A stretch of DNA of 64,000 bases from Ignavibacteria bacterium (lineage in GTDB: Bacteria > Bacteroidota > Ignavibacteria > Kapaibacteriales > UBA961). The position numbers were made by a program, and so were the translations under genes. The stretch is taken from contig JADJXV010000024.1 of assembly GCA_016720145.1 (NCBI GenBank), positions 124,001 through 188,000 on the forward strand, read 5' to 3'. Below are positions 1-9,450 of the stretch, one piece after another. The number at the start of each line of letters is the position of its first letter. Position 1 is the stretch's first letter. The notes under the pieces were generated by a model. It was not told the DNA's origin and made no database searches. It saw nothing but the letters and a program-made list of their open reading frames with translations.

Positions 1-269
1 AGTATTTGCCATCCTTGAGCTTTGCTCAATGAATGCGAATGATTCTCAGCAATTTTCAGGGCATTTTCCGCGATAGCAAATGCAAGCTCAATATTTCCCT
101 GCATTCGAGCAGAGTCGGCTATAATGAGTAAAGCCGTCGTGTGATACTCATCATGCTGTTCGGTAGTTGACATGACAGTATTTGCTAATTGCTCTGCCTC
201 GCTGTAATTTCCTTTTGTCACTTGTTCGCCCGCTCGACGGAGCAGTTCATGTTGGTTTTCGTGTGTCAT
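1..269 (-). CDS. TPR-type protein, N-terminal part (cut by window edge)
   Basis: An open frame on the minus strand begins with ATG at 269 and runs off the left edge, giving about 89 residues (MTHENQHELLRRAGEQV at the start). Residues 8-35 and 40-75 read as alternating amphipathic helices (GNYSEAEQLANTVM, GNIELAFAIAENALKIAE), the pattern of tetratricopeptide repeats, which mediate protein-protein contacts. There is no signal peptide, so the visible part is probably cytoplasmic. TPR N-termini of this kind often precede cyclase or kinase modules, but nothing beyond the TPRs can be seen here. The frame is too short for the product to be named. Confidence 0.65.
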   Translation of the reverse strand, partial: MTHENQHELLRRAGEQVTKGNYSEAEQLANTVMSTTEQHDEYHTTALLIIADSARMQGNIELAFAIAENALKIAENHSHSLSKAQGWQI

Positions 270-878
270 GGCTTGAGATTAAAATTCTATAATAGATTGA
301 TTTTGAAGTAAGTACAAAGTATTTACACGGTTGTAAAATACATAGGTAGAATACTAGATTTATGTATAGTAATTCTGAAGTAGAGCATGAATTCTACCGT
401 TACTATCATTGTAACAGAATTGGAAACAATTCACGACGATGTACTATTCCGACATTCCTTTGAGAAGAAATAATGCAAGAGCTTACCTTAGATTATCGTA
501 CAGAACTAATTTTGTAGGAGATTCCGGAAATACAACGACAAAAATACGTGATTTATCCAAACGTAATAGGACGAAGATGAGAGAATAAAAAAAAGCATTT
601 CAATTACGGCTGTTTTATGATGAAGTATGACCAAGAATAGATGAGATTATGGTGGGGAAGTGAACCGGACTGTGGGAAAATACTGATTCGAAACTATCTA
701 AATTATCATGTATTTACACGAGTTTAAGTTCGAAATGAATTGATAGAACACATCAATGTCAAAGACTGCGTATTCCTCGTAGGACTATCTGTATAATTTG
801 AAATTCCTTTCCGGTAAATCTATAATACTGTAATTTTGAACGGATAAATTCAGAACATACTTCAATGAAAGGAATTCA
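270..878. other. AT-rich intergenic gap between divergent genes
   Basis: About 600 bases without a convincing gene lie between a leftward TPR gene and a rightward methyltransferase-like gene. The word GTATTTACACG occurs twice, at 319-329 and 710-720, and may be chance or an operator pair. A TAATTTTG word at 831-838, 40 bases before the next start, resembles the -7 element of Bacteroidota promoters. Nothing else is supported. Confidence 0.4.
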
Positions 879-1532
879 ATGTTGAAAAAATTTGTAAAAT
901 CTATTGTCGGAATCCTACCATCGACACTGCAACGGAGCATTAGAGTAGTGTTCAGCGCATACAATGATAAAGTAGCGCGCAAAAATTGGGAACGAAACGG
1001 TCGTCCAGCACCCCCACCTGATGAAGTCAAGCACGAAATAATTGCCGAGTATCAGCGACAATCAAAGAGTCAACTATTAGTTGAGACAGGGACATATCTC
1101 GGGAATACAATTTGGGCACTTAAAGAAAATTTTGTGAAATTATACAGTATAGAGCTATCCCCTGAATTATGGAAAAATGCAGTCAAACGGTTCGCGCAAT
1201 ACTCACACATTACAATTCTTCACGGCGATAGCGGGAAAGTTCTGTTCGATGTCGTCCCTCGATTACAAGAACGTACTGTTTTCTGGCTCGATGGGCATTA
1301 TTCATGGGGAATTACAGCTCAAGGTGAGAAAAACTGTCCGATTTTCGAAGAATTGGAAGCAATTTTTAAAAATAATAGTCTGCTTCATGTGATGCTCATC
1401 GACGATGCTCGGCTGTTCAACGGTACTGGTGACTACCCGACACTTGAAGAATTACGGAAGTTTGTACACCACAAAAATCCCCAGTATCACATGGATGTAA
1501 AAGATGATATTATACGCCTGACAGCGTCATAA
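879..1532 (+). CDS. Class I SAM-dependent methyltransferase-like protein
   Basis: 217 residues. The centre carries a Rossmann-type pattern: VETGTYLGNT (about 68-77) matches the glycine-rich motif I of class I methyltransferases, IEL (about 90-92) the acidic end of strand 2, and HGDSGKVL (about 113-120) a motif II-like region. WLDGHYSWG (about 135-143) and MLIDDARLF (about 171-179) resemble the DxH and D-D pairs of FkbM- and macrocin-type O-methyltransferases. This family methylates small molecules or sugars, but no substrate can be read here. The gene stands alone, 53 bases before the photolyase. A function other than methyl transfer is possible. Confidence 0.6.
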   Translation: MLKKFVKSIVGILPSTLQRSIRVVFSAYNDKVARKNWERNGRPAPPPDEVKHEIIAEYQRQSKSQLLVETGTYLGNTIWALKENFVKLYSIELSPELWKNAVKRFAQYSHITILHGDSGKVLFDVVPRLQERTVFWLDGHYSWGITAQGEKNCPIFEELEAIFKNNSLLHVMLIDDARLFNGTGDYPTLEELRKFVHHKNPQYHMDVKDDIIRLTAS

Positions 1533-1585
1533 CTGTATCATCTGTATTCTTTTACCGGGCGTTTACATGTTAATCTACTCAAACA

Positions 1586-2953
1586 ATGATCCGTCAGCAA
1601 CGCATTACCCACCTCCCTACAAATTATGACTCTATTGAAAGTGTGCCACGCAAATCAGGTGCAATTCTCTATTGGATGAGCCGCGATCAGCGAGTGCATG
1701 ATAATTGGGCGCTCCTCTACGCTCAAGAAATTGCACTCTCACTTCAGGTCCCACTCGTTGTTGTTTTTTGTCTTTCTTCCGGATTTTTGAGTGCTACTCT
1801 TAGGCAGTACGGATTTATGTTACGAGGATTGGAAGAGGTAGAACGTACACTTTTGAACTATAACATCTCCTTCCACTTGCTGCATGGTGCAGCTGAAGAA
1901 GTATTGGTTGAATTTGTGCAACATCATAATATATCACAAGTTATCTGCGATTTCGATAGTTTGAAAATCAAACGTAAATGGCAGAAAAAAGTTGCTTCGC
2001 TGATAAACGTACCTCTCATTGAAGTCGATGCCCATAATATTGTTCCGTGTAGATTTGTATCACAGAAAGTCGAGTTTGGTGCTTATACGATTCGTCCAAA
2101 AATAAAGCGTCTGCTGCCGGAATTTCTGAAGGAATTTCCAAAACTTGAAGTACAACCTACGATGTGGGAATATCATCAATCGACAAATTGGCAGGTGGTG
2201 TGGAAAAGCTTGGAAGTTGATACTTCAGTCAAAGAAATAGATTGGCTGATTCCGGGAGAGAATGCGGCAAAACACCGGTTGGAAATGTTTATTTCTCAAT
2301 CGCTCGGTACCTATCACGAACGTCGTAACAACCCAAATTTCGATGCGCAGAGCAATCTTTCTCCCTATTTGCATTTTGGTCAAATTGCAGCGCAACGTAT
2401 TGCATTAGATGTAGTTGCATCAAATGTCAATCAAGAAGCAAAAGATGTATTTTTAGAGGAGTTAATCGTTCGCCGCGAACTCTCCGATAATTTTTGTTTT
2501 TATAATTCCGACTACGACTCTTTTCAGGGATTCCCGAATTGGGCGAAAAAATCCATCAATGAGCACCGCGCAGACTCACGAGATTATGTCTATTCACTCG
2601 AAGAATTCGAGCGCGCATCAACACACGACGCACTCTGGAATGCAGCGCAAACCGAGCTCACCATCTCCGGAAAAATGCACGGTTATATGCGCATGTACTG
2701 GGCAAAAAAAATCCTCGAATGGACAAAAACTCCTGAAGAAGCACTCGTAATATGTATAGCTCTCAATGACAAATACGAGCTCGACGGTCGAGACGCAAAC
2801 GGATACACAGGCATCGCATGGAGCATAGGCGGCGTTCACGACAGAGCATGGTTTGATCGCCCTGTCTATGGCAAAGTCCGCTACATGAATGCCAATGGAT
2901 GCGCTGCAAAATTTGATGTGAAGGAGTATGTGGCTAAGAGTAGTAAGTCGTAA
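1586..2953 (+). CDS. phrB: Class II CPD deoxyribodipyrimidine photolyase
   Basis: 455 residues, the usual length for a class II photolyase, which uses FADH- and light to split cyclobutane pyrimidine dimers. The N-terminal antenna-type domain opens with YWMSRDQRVHDNWAL (29-43), the typical class II signature. The C-terminal FAD-binding domain contains SNLSPYLHFGQIAAQR, the ELIVRRELSDNF segment, and a closing block with GKMHGYMRMYWAKKILEW and GRDANGYTGIAWSIGG. The start at 1586 gives a complete N-terminus. The last codons (KSSKS, stop) are written in the AAGTCGT units of the tandem array that follows, so the array appears to have eroded or replaced the original 3' end. It is co-directional with queE. 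Confidence 0.93.
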   Translation: MIRQQRITHLPTNYDSIESVPRKSGAILYWMSRDQRVHDNWALLYAQEIALSLQVPLVVVFCLSSGFLSATLRQYGFMLRGLEEVERTLLNYNISFHLLHGAAEEVLVEFVQHHNISQVICDFDSLKIKRKWQKKVASLINVPLIEVDAHNIVPCRFVSQKVEFGAYTIRPKIKRLLPEFLKEFPKLEVQPTMWEYHQSTNWQVVWKSLEVDTSVKEIDWLIPGENAAKHRLEMFISQSLGTYHERRNNPNFDAQSNLSPYLHFGQIAAQRIALDVVASNVNQEAKDVFLEELIVRRELSDNFCFYNSDYDSFQGFPNWAKKSINEHRADSRDYVYSLEEFERASTHDALWNAAQTELTISGKMHGYMRMYWAKKILEWTKTPEEALVICIALNDKYELDGRDANGYTGIAWSIGGVHDRAWFDRPVYGKVRYMNANGCAAKFDVKEYVAKSSKS

Positions 2954-3205
2954 GTCTGTAAGTCGTAAGTAGTTTTAGTCGTAAGTAGATTTAGTCGTAA
3001 GTAGATTTAGTCGTAAGTAGATTTAGTCGTAAGTCGTAAGTCGTAAGTCGTTTCTCTGGCATCCGACCTTTAGTCCTATTAGTCGTTATAGTCCTTTTAG
3101 TCCTTTTAGTCCTTTTAGTCCTTTTAGTCCTTTTAGTCCTTTTAGTCCTTTTAGTCCCATAAGTCCCATAAGCCCCATAAGCCCCATAAGTCCCATAAGT
3201 CCCCA
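2940..3205. repeat. Compound short tandem-repeat array between phrB and queE
   Basis: Three consecutive blocks of short units occupy nearly all the space between the photolyase stop and the queE start. Block 1 (about 2940-3051) is built from AAGTCGT and AAGTAGATTTAGTCGT. Block 2 (about 3069-3154) is CTTTTAGTC repeated about eight times in 9-base steps. Block 3 (about 3152-3203) is 9-base CCCATAAGT/CCCATAAGC. The units share an AGTC core, so the blocks look like successive amplifications of one ancestral word. There are no spacers, so this is not CRISPR. A closely related array lies at 12775-12898. Confidence 0.9.
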
Positions 3206-3222
3206 ATTTCCAGAAAAAACCC

Positions 3223-3933
3223 ATGAGCAAAATACGTCAGCCGACATCAGCCGTAAAGCAATTATCCAATCCCGAAGAACTACTCTACGAAGTAAGTGAA
3301 ATTTTCCATTCACTACAAGGCGAGGGTTTGCGTGCCGGTCTTCGATGTGTTTTTGTACGGTTGCAGGGATGTACACTCCGCTGTGCTTGGTGCGATACTC
3401 CATACGCACTCGACAGGCGAGAGGGAGGAATGACGATGAGTGGTCGAGAAATTATCGAAAAAGTAGGGGAATTTGGTTGTGATTTTGTAGAATTTACCGG
3501 TGGTGAACCTCTCGAACAGGAGAATGTGTATCCACTTATGAGCTATTTTTGTGATGCCGGTTATACAGTAGCTGTCGAAACAGGCGGGCATATCAATACT
3601 GAATTTGTGGATGAACGTGTGATTCGAATCCTCGATATGAAAGCTCCCGACTCTAAAATGACGCCGCTTAATTGCTATACAAATCTTGAAATACTGAGAC
3701 CGCATGACGAAGTAAAATTCGTGCTTGCATCACGCAGGGATTATGATTGGGCAGTAGAAATTGTTAAAAAATACAAATTAACAGAGAGGTGTGCAGCCGT
3801 ACTGTTCTCTTGTGTGTTTGGTTCTTTGGAATTGCAAACCCTTGCAGAATGTATACTTACGGACAAACTCGGCGTTCGTATGCAGCTCCAAATGCACAAG
3901 TTTATCTGGGAACCTACCGCACGTGGGGTGTAA
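3223..3933 (+). CDS. queE: 7-carboxy-7-deazaguanine synthase (radical SAM)
   Basis: 236 residues. QueE converts 6-carboxytetrahydropterin to 7-carboxy-7-deazaguanine in queuosine/7-deazapurine synthesis. EIFHSLQGEGLRAG (26-39) is the family N-terminal signature. The radical-SAM cluster cysteines are in CTLRCAWCDTPYA (C50, C54, C57), the CxxxCxxC spacing of the family, and FTGGEPL (about 91-97) is the SAM-binding GGEP motif. The C-terminal QMHKFIW segment is also typical. The ATG at 3223 directly follows a tandem array, with no Shine-Dalgarno sequence. No other queuosine gene (queC, queD, queF) is in the window, so the pathway must be dispersed. Confidence 0.93.
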   Translation: MSKIRQPTSAVKQLSNPEELLYEVSEIFHSLQGEGLRAGLRCVFVRLQGCTLRCAWCDTPYALDRREGGMTMSGREIIEKVGEFGCDFVEFTGGEPLEQENVYPLMSYFCDAGYTVAVETGGHINTEFVDERVIRILDMKAPDSKMTPLNCYTNLEILRPHDEVKFVLASRRDYDWAVEIVKKYKLTERCAAVLFSCVFGSLELQTLAECILTDKLGVRMQLQMHKFIWEPTARGV

Positions 3934-4141
3934 CCCTTAAAATAAATTCGTAACTTGCATTTGGCTCCTTCGTACGGGCGCAAACTTTTTTTGGAAATTA
4001 ATATTGAAATAACTGTACGAGTACTGTAGAGTTCCAATTGCTTGCTCTTTTGTTGAAATAATCGTCAATATTCCAAAGTAGGTTTGAAATTCTCGAAAAT
4101 TCAGAACAATCAACATTATGTATCATTTCTACTCTATTTTT

Positions 4142-5101
4142 ATGAAATACTCTCGCTTTAACCGCCAACTAACCGCGGCTATCCTCCTTTCTTTGATCCT
4201 CGTCGCTCGCACTGCCTCAGCTCAATCCAACGCAATCCGTTATGAAGAATATGACTTAGCTAATGGTCTGCATGTAATTTTGCACCAAGACAAGTCAGCA
4301 CCTGTTGTGGCTACCGTCCTTCATTACCGAGTTGGCTCTCGGGATGAAAATCCACAGCGGACGGGATTTGCCCACTTTTTCGAACATTTAATGTTTGAAG
4401 CGACGGATGATATTCCTCGTGCTACGATCGACAAACATGTCGAAGGCGCCGGTGGTTCGCTTAATGCTTATACTTCTTTTGATGAGACCGTCTATCATTT
4501 TCAATTACCTGCCAATGAAATTAAGCTTGCATTATGGATCGAATCTGAAAGAATGCGAAAGCTGCATGTAGAGAAAGCGGGAGTGGAGACTCAACGTGGA
4601 GTGGTAAAAGAAGAACGTAAAAACCGATACGAAAATACTCCGTACGGCGGATGGAACGAGAAAATGTACAGGAATTTGTTTCAAGGTGGTTCGTACAGCT
4701 GGACGCCAATTGGATCAGCCCAACATATTGATAATGCATCAATTAGTGAGTTTCAGGAATTTTATAATAAATTCTATCAGCCAAATAACGGTACGCTTGT
4801 CATCGCCGGAGACTTTGATATCAAACAGGTCAAAGAATTTGTAGAAGCGTATTTCGGGATTTATCCAAAAGGAGTAGAAATCAAGCGTGAGGAATTCAAA
4901 CTACCCGAAATCACCGGTGAGTATCGTGAAACAGTAGAGGACAACAAAGCGCAGCTCCCGGCGGTGTATATCGGCTACCGCGGACCTAAAAAAGGTCACC
5001 AGGATTCGTATGCAATTGATATGTTAAATACTATTTTGTCCGGCGGGCAGAGTTCTAGAATCTACCAGCGCTTAGTCGATAAAGATCAAATCGTTGTATA
5101 A
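4142..5101 (+). pseudogene. M16 zinc peptidase, catalytic subunit, 5' part up to in-frame TAA
   Basis: The preferred start is the ATG at 4142 (MKYSRFNRQLTAAILL), which gives a signal peptide ending near ASAQ; an ATG at 4118 would put eight residues before it. The pitrilysin-type zinc motif HFFEHLMFE (HxxEH) follows, with a downstream Glu in the VVKEERKN region, so this is the catalytic M16 type. The reading frame stops at TAA 5099-5101 after DKDQIVV, but the same frame stays open and family-like to 5482, so one codon interrupts an otherwise intact gene of about 446 residues. It forms a pair with the M16 gene at 5536. Possible explanations are a nonsense mutation (CAA or GAA to TAA), a base-call error, or a shortened functional protein. 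Confidence 0.85.
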
Positions 5102-5482
5102 GCGGATTCATTCAATCAAGACTTACAATATGCAGGAATACTTGTAGCACTTGGTATCGTCGCACCGGGCAAATCATCGGGTGATGTTGAGCGTGCGATC
5201 TACGAAGAAATCGAAAAAATCAAAAAAGATGGTGTGACGGATGAAGAATTCCAAAAAGCTAAGAATACACAAGAGGACAAGTTTATTTTTGGTAAAAAGA
5301 ACGTACTTGAAAAGGCAGAAGCACTTGCACAGTATCATACTTATTTTGGAAAAGCTTCGGTGATTAATACCGAACTCGACAATTATGCTAAAATCACCAA
5401 GGCTGATCTGCAGCGAGTAGCCAAGCAGTATTTTGCAGCCGATAAACGAGTCGTCATTACGTATGTACCTAAAGCTAAATAA
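5102..5482 (+). pseudogene. M16 peptidase, 3' part after the in-frame stop
   Basis: This stretch is in the same frame as the preceding segment and encodes ADSFNQDLQYAGILVALG, then a long helical segment (VERAIYEEIEKIKKDGVT, EEFQKAKNTQEDKFIFG) and the closing KADLQRVAKQYFAADKR, exactly what ends the second half of an M16 domain. The only possible restart is a GTG at 5234, which would give an 82-residue fragment without an independent fold. I read it as the severed C-terminus of the upstream gene. The next gene starts 53 bases downstream. Confidence 0.75.
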
Positions 5483-5535
5483 AGTACTTGTCTCTATTCT
5501 ATTATCTATCCTTCTAACTTCAAACACATCATATT

Positions 5536-7596
5536 ATGAAATTTATTATTCAAACTTTAGCCTTTGTTGTCATCCTTACTTCGATGGCTTTTGCTCAGAA
5601 AATTGACATTACGAAGCGTCCCGAACCTCTTCCTGCGAAAGATATTTCCTTCCCGCCGTACAAAGAAATTATGCTCAAGAATGGACTGAAAGTTTTCCTC
5701 GTCGAGGATCATGAACAGCCCACCATCGCATTTACCCTTCAAATACGGTCGGGAGAGACTTCCGACGGAGCGAAAGCAGGACTCGCCAATATTACTGCCG
5801 ATATGCTCACCAAGGGAGCCGGCAAGCGTACAGCTCTCGAAATGGCTGAAAAATTAGACAGTATCGCAATTGGAATTCAATCTGGCTCGGCTGGGGAGGC
5901 ATCGACTATGTCGTTCAGCGGACTCAAAAAACACTTCTCACTTGCGCTTACTATTGCTTCAGAAATGATAGTTCAGCCGACGTTCCCAAAAGACGAACTT
6001 GACAAAATGATCCCACAAGTAATTGCTGAAATTAAACAAGAAAAATCACGACCTACCAGTATTGCAGCCGCAATGTCGCGCAAAGTGATCTATGGTATGA
6101 ATCATCCGAATGCGCGCCGCCGCTCGGATCAATCGGTGAAGTCAATTACTGTCGAAGACCTGAAGAATTTCCACGCAACGTACTACAAGCCAAATAATGC
6201 AACTCTTGCTATTGTTGGTGACATCTCTGCTAAAGACCTCGTGCCAATGCTCGAAAAAGCGTTTAAAGATTGGAAAAAAGGGGATGTTCCTAAAGTAGAA
6301 ATTCCTCCGCCATCTCCAATGCCTGTTGGTACATACTTCATACCGCGACCCGGCTCGGCACAGTCGTCGATTATGACTGTTTCCCTCGGTGTACCCTATC
6401 GTGATCCGAATTTTGAGACTCTTTCCTTATGTGCTGATATGATGGGTGGCAGCTTTGGCGGACGACTTTTCCGGACTCTGCGTGAGACGTATTCTTATAC
6501 GTATACACCCGGTGCGTTTATGACAAGTGGTAAGAACATGAACCGATTTGCATGCATGGCTGATGTGCGTAATCCGGTGACAGATTCAGCAATTAATGTA
6601 ATTAAGCAAGAGCTCGCCCGCCTGAGCAGTGAAAAAGTACCGGACGAAGAATTATCTCGTATGAAACGCTACATTGTTGGACGCTATCTTCTGAGCTTCG
6701 AGCGTTCGGAATTTATCGCAAACGTTCTCCAATTTGCCGATTATTCCGGAAGACCTATTGCAGAAATCAAATCATATCCCGAGCGCTTTATGGCTCTTTC
6801 GCCTGCACAAGTACAAGGAGTCGCACAGAAATATCTTCGCAATGACCAAACGTCAACCATCGTAGTCGGTAGTCCTGACGTACTGCCCGTCCTTCAAAAA
6901 ATGGGCAAAGTCTATGAATATTCGCTCGACCTTGAGCCACAAGTAGCTGGTGAAAAAGTTGATATTTCTGTTCAGGATTTATTCAAAAAACATATTCAAG
7001 CTCTTGGTGGTAAAGACAAAATAGATGCCGTGCAATCACTTGTCATTACTTCCAAAGCAGCTCTCGAAGCAGGACCACAGAAGTTAGAAGGTACTTTTGT
7101 CCGCAAGCTCAAATCTCCCAACAAAGAAAAAACTTCCACGGACCTAAAAGTAATGAAACAAGACACATGGGTGAATGGCGACAAAGCATGGTCTGCACGG
7201 AGTCCGCAGCCTGCTCAAGAACTTCCCCCAACCGAGGCTGCCAAGAAACGCACAGAAGCAACGATTCTTATCAGTGCGAAATTACTTGATCTAGGGTATA
7301 AAGCTGAAGTTACATCTAAAAAAGACGGACAATATGTAGTGAATATCACTACTCCTTCAAGTGACAAAGAAGTTTATTACTTCGATACTAAAACGTATCT
7401 GCTCAGTCAGATTGATAAGACCGTTACTCAGCCTCAAGGTGCGATGCCGGTTACAGTTAAATTTTCGGATTATATGAATGTTGGCGGTGTGATGTTTCCG
7501 AAAAAATCAACTACTGAAAATCCTAACTTCTCGATATCCCATGAATTTACCTATGAAGTTAATCCTGTGATAGACGACAAAGAATTTACTCCCTAA
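5536..7596 (+). CDS. M16 family peptidase-like subunit (no zinc motif) with C-terminal extension
   Basis: 686 residues with a signal peptide (MKFIIQTLAFVVILTSMAFAQ). Residues about 40-460 are two M16 half-domains; the place where HxxEH should stand reads NITADMLTKGAG, so the zinc ligands are missing. R/Y-rich motifs of the second half (GGSFGGRLFRTLRETYSYTY) are kept. This matches the non-catalytic partner of heterodimeric M16 proteases, placed directly after a catalytic partner, as in many Bacteroidota and Proteobacteria. The last 200 residues (about 485-686) form an extra domain (HIQALGGKDKIDAVQSL onward, with VYYFDTKTYLLSQIDK) resembling outer-membrane lipoprotein carrier-like folds. It probably acts in the periplasm. 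A hairpin terminator follows. Confidence 0.87.
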   Translation: MKFIIQTLAFVVILTSMAFAQKIDITKRPEPLPAKDISFPPYKEIMLKNGLKVFLVEDHEQPTIAFTLQIRSGETSDGAKAGLANITADMLTKGAGKRTALEMAEKLDSIAIGIQSGSAGEASTMSFSGLKKHFSLALTIASEMIVQPTFPKDELDKMIPQVIAEIKQEKSRPTSIAAAMSRKVIYGMNHPNARRRSDQSVKSITVEDLKNFHATYYKPNNATLAIVGDISAKDLVPMLEKAFKDWKKGDVPKVEIPPPSPMPVGTYFIPRPGSAQSSIMTVSLGVPYRDPNFETLSLCADMMGGSFGGRLFRTLRETYSYTYTPGAFMTSGKNMNRFACMADVRNPVTDSAINVIKQELARLSSEKVPDEELSRMKRYIVGRYLLSFERSEFIANVLQFADYSGRPIAEIKSYPERFMALSPAQVQGVAQKYLRNDQTSTIVVGSPDVLPVLQKMGKVYEYSLDLEPQVAGEKVDISVQDLFKKHIQALGGKDKIDAVQSLVITSKAALEAGPQKLEGTFVRKLKSPNKEKTSTDLKVMKQDTWVNGDKAWSARSPQPAQELPPTEAAKKRTEATILISAKLLDLGYKAEVTSKKDGQYVVNITTPSSDKEVYYFDTKTYLLSQIDKTVTQPQGAMPVTVKFSDYMNVGGVMFPKKSTTENPNFSISHEFTYEVNPVIDDKEFTP

Positions 7597-7649
7597 GCTT
7601 CTTCTTCAAAAGCGATTTATAGTAAATCTAAATATATTTCTTTAATTTT

Positions 7650-7675
7650 GAGGCAGGATAATCCTGCCTCTTTTT
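7650..7675 (+). terminator. Rho-independent terminator after the M16 pair
   Basis: GAGGCAGG and CCTGCCTC form an 8 bp stem with a short AT loop, followed directly by five T residues. It lies 54 bases after the M16 stop and shows that a TTG start at 7648 for the next gene is unlikely. Confidence 0.8.
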
Positions 7676-7704
7676 GTTACGTTTCCTCATTATTCGATAC
7701 TTGT

Positions 7705-9309
7705 ATGCGAACAATTTATACCCTTTGTTTTGTAATTCTTTGTGTGTTTGGTGTGGTCGCAATCGGAGGTTGGAAGAATTCTTCGTCGATCCCACCGTTG
7801 GCTTCCATTTCCGAATCTACAGCTCGCGAACACCTAGCATACTTAGCATCTAATGAGATGCGAGGACGAAATACACCCAGCCCCGAACTCGAAAAAGCTG
7901 CTGATTATATAGCCGAACAATTTAAAAAATATGGACTTGAGCCGGTACAGGGTTCGTATTTTCATACCTACAATGTCTATAAAACTAATCTCAGCATGAT
8001 GCCGATTCTCCGGCTTGCGATTGGTGATTCGATAATTGATATAATAGTCAAAACTGATTTTTCGCCCCATGACAATACCGGTTCGGCGCAGCTCACAGAC
8101 AAAAAGTTGGTGTTTGTCGGTTATGGAATTTCAGCGCCTGAGCATGGCTATGATGATTATGCAGGAATGGATGTACAGGGCAAAATAGTAGTGATGATGC
8201 GCAGTGCGCCACGAGCGGAAGATACCTCCTCGGTATTTTCCTGGCGAAAGGGCGGAATGCGGTATATGTCAACTGAAGCCAAAGCTGCTCGCGCCGCGAA
8301 GGCAGGTGCGGTAGGTATGATACTTTTTGGAGAACCTTCTCGTGGTATGAGATTGCGCGCGTCGAATTGGCCATCGCTAAACCCATTACTTTCCACGAAT
8401 GACCTCCCCGTGAAGTTGAAATCGCAGAAAGACTCACCAACTGCACAATTCCCAATTGCTTACTGTGGGGAAAAAGTAGCACGTGTGATATTTGGAGCTT
8501 CGGATAATTTGAAATCGACCCAGAAAACAATCGACTCACTCTTCAAACCTAATTCGTATGATATAGCTACATGTACATTGAACGAGATAAACATATCCAC
8601 TTCCGAAGAAAAATTCACTGTTCGTAATGTAGTAGGAATGGTAAAGGGCAGCGAGAAACCCGAGGAATTTGTCGTTGTGGGCGGACATTACGACCATGTT
8701 GGCTATAATAACCCGAACAACCCGGAAAAAGACTCCATCTTTAATGGCGCTGATGATAATGCATCCGGCACGACAGGGATATTACTGATGGCTGAGGGAT
8801 TCGCCAAATCAAAAGAAAAACCGAAACGTTCGATGCTGTTTATAGCTTTCAGCGGCGAGGAAAAAGGGTTGCTTGGTTCGCAAGCATTTACGGAAACACC
8901 ACCCATTAATCTCGCTAACTGTGTGGCAATGCTCAACATGGACATGATAGGTCGAATAGTCGGCGACTCACTTTGTATCGGTGGAAATACCAGATGCAGG
9001 GAACTGACGGAGATTAATGAACAGGAAAACAAGCTCCTTGACAAACCGTATGTGCTTCATTATACGATTGAAAATTATTTCTTTAGAAGTGATCAAGCAA
9101 ATTTCGCGAAGAAGAAAATCCCGGTGCTTTTTTACTTTACCGGTGAGCATGCAGACTATCACAAAGTAGGTGATGAAATATCCAAAATTGACTTCCCGAA
9201 TCTCGTCGAAATTACGAAACTTTGCAGCCGTACTGCGTGGAATGTAGCGAACTTAGAAGGTCGCCTCCCTTATACACCTCAAGCAAATGATGCAACAACT
9301 CCTCATTAG
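7705..9309 (+). CDS. M28 family zinc aminopeptidase with PA domain, exported
   Basis: 534 residues from the ATG at 7705. I reject the longer TTG frame because its first codons lie in a terminator hairpin. An N-terminal hydrophobic segment (TIYTLCFVILCVFGVVAIGG) serves as signal or anchor. Residues about 100-250 form a protease-associated (PA) insert (VFVGYGISAPEHGYDDYAGMDVQGKIVVMM). The M28 catalytic region carries the co-catalytic zinc ligands: GGHYDH, GADDNASG, SGEEKGLLGS, NMDMIGR and a final HADYHKVGDE. Such enzymes remove N-terminal residues from peptides outside the cytoplasm. With the preceding M16 pair this makes a local set of exported peptidases. Confidence 0.9.
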   Translation: MRTIYTLCFVILCVFGVVAIGGWKNSSSIPPLASISESTAREHLAYLASNEMRGRNTPSPELEKAADYIAEQFKKYGLEPVQGSYFHTYNVYKTNLSMMPILRLAIGDSIIDIIVKTDFSPHDNTGSAQLTDKKLVFVGYGISAPEHGYDDYAGMDVQGKIVVMMRSAPRAEDTSSVFSWRKGGMRYMSTEAKAARAAKAGAVGMILFGEPSRGMRLRASNWPSLNPLLSTNDLPVKLKSQKDSPTAQFPIAYCGEKVARVIFGASDNLKSTQKTIDSLFKPNSYDIATCTLNEINISTSEEKFTVRNVVGMVKGSEKPEEFVVVGGHYDHVGYNNPNNPEKDSIFNGADDNASGTTGILLMAEGFAKSKEKPKRSMLFIAFSGEEKGLLGSQAFTETPPINLANCVAMLNMDMIGRIVGDSLCIGGNTRCRELTEINEQENKLLDKPYVLHYTIENYFFRSDQANFAKKKIPVLFYFTGEHADYHKVGDEISKIDFPNLVEITKLCSRTAWNVANLEGRLPYTPQANDATTPH

Positions 9310-9450
9310 TAGGTGTTAAAATATGGACGCCCGAGCTGCGTAAAACACAAACTTCTTTTTCACCTTGTGAATAAATGATATTTTTGTGATGATGTAGAGA
9401 TGAGTACTCTCCATTCCCACCGAATTTTTATCCAATATTTAAGTAATTCT

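Noticed and set aside
2940..3205. Possible CRISPR array
   Set aside because: Units are 7-9 bases with no unique spacers and no cas genes nearby; it is a simple tandem array.
3086..3409. Minus-strand frame rich in KGL/MGL repeats over the tandem array
   Set aside because: The periodic peptide is only a translation of the 9-base DNA units, and the rest lies antisense to queE.
5099..5101. Recoding of the in-frame stop as selenocysteine or pyrrolysine
   Set aside because: The codon is TAA, not TGA or TAG, and no selenocysteine-type hairpin is apparent.
7648..7704. Longer N-terminus (TTG start) for the M28 peptidase
   Set aside because: The extra codons lie in the terminator hairpin of the upstream gene, and the ATG at 7705 is followed directly by a signal segment.
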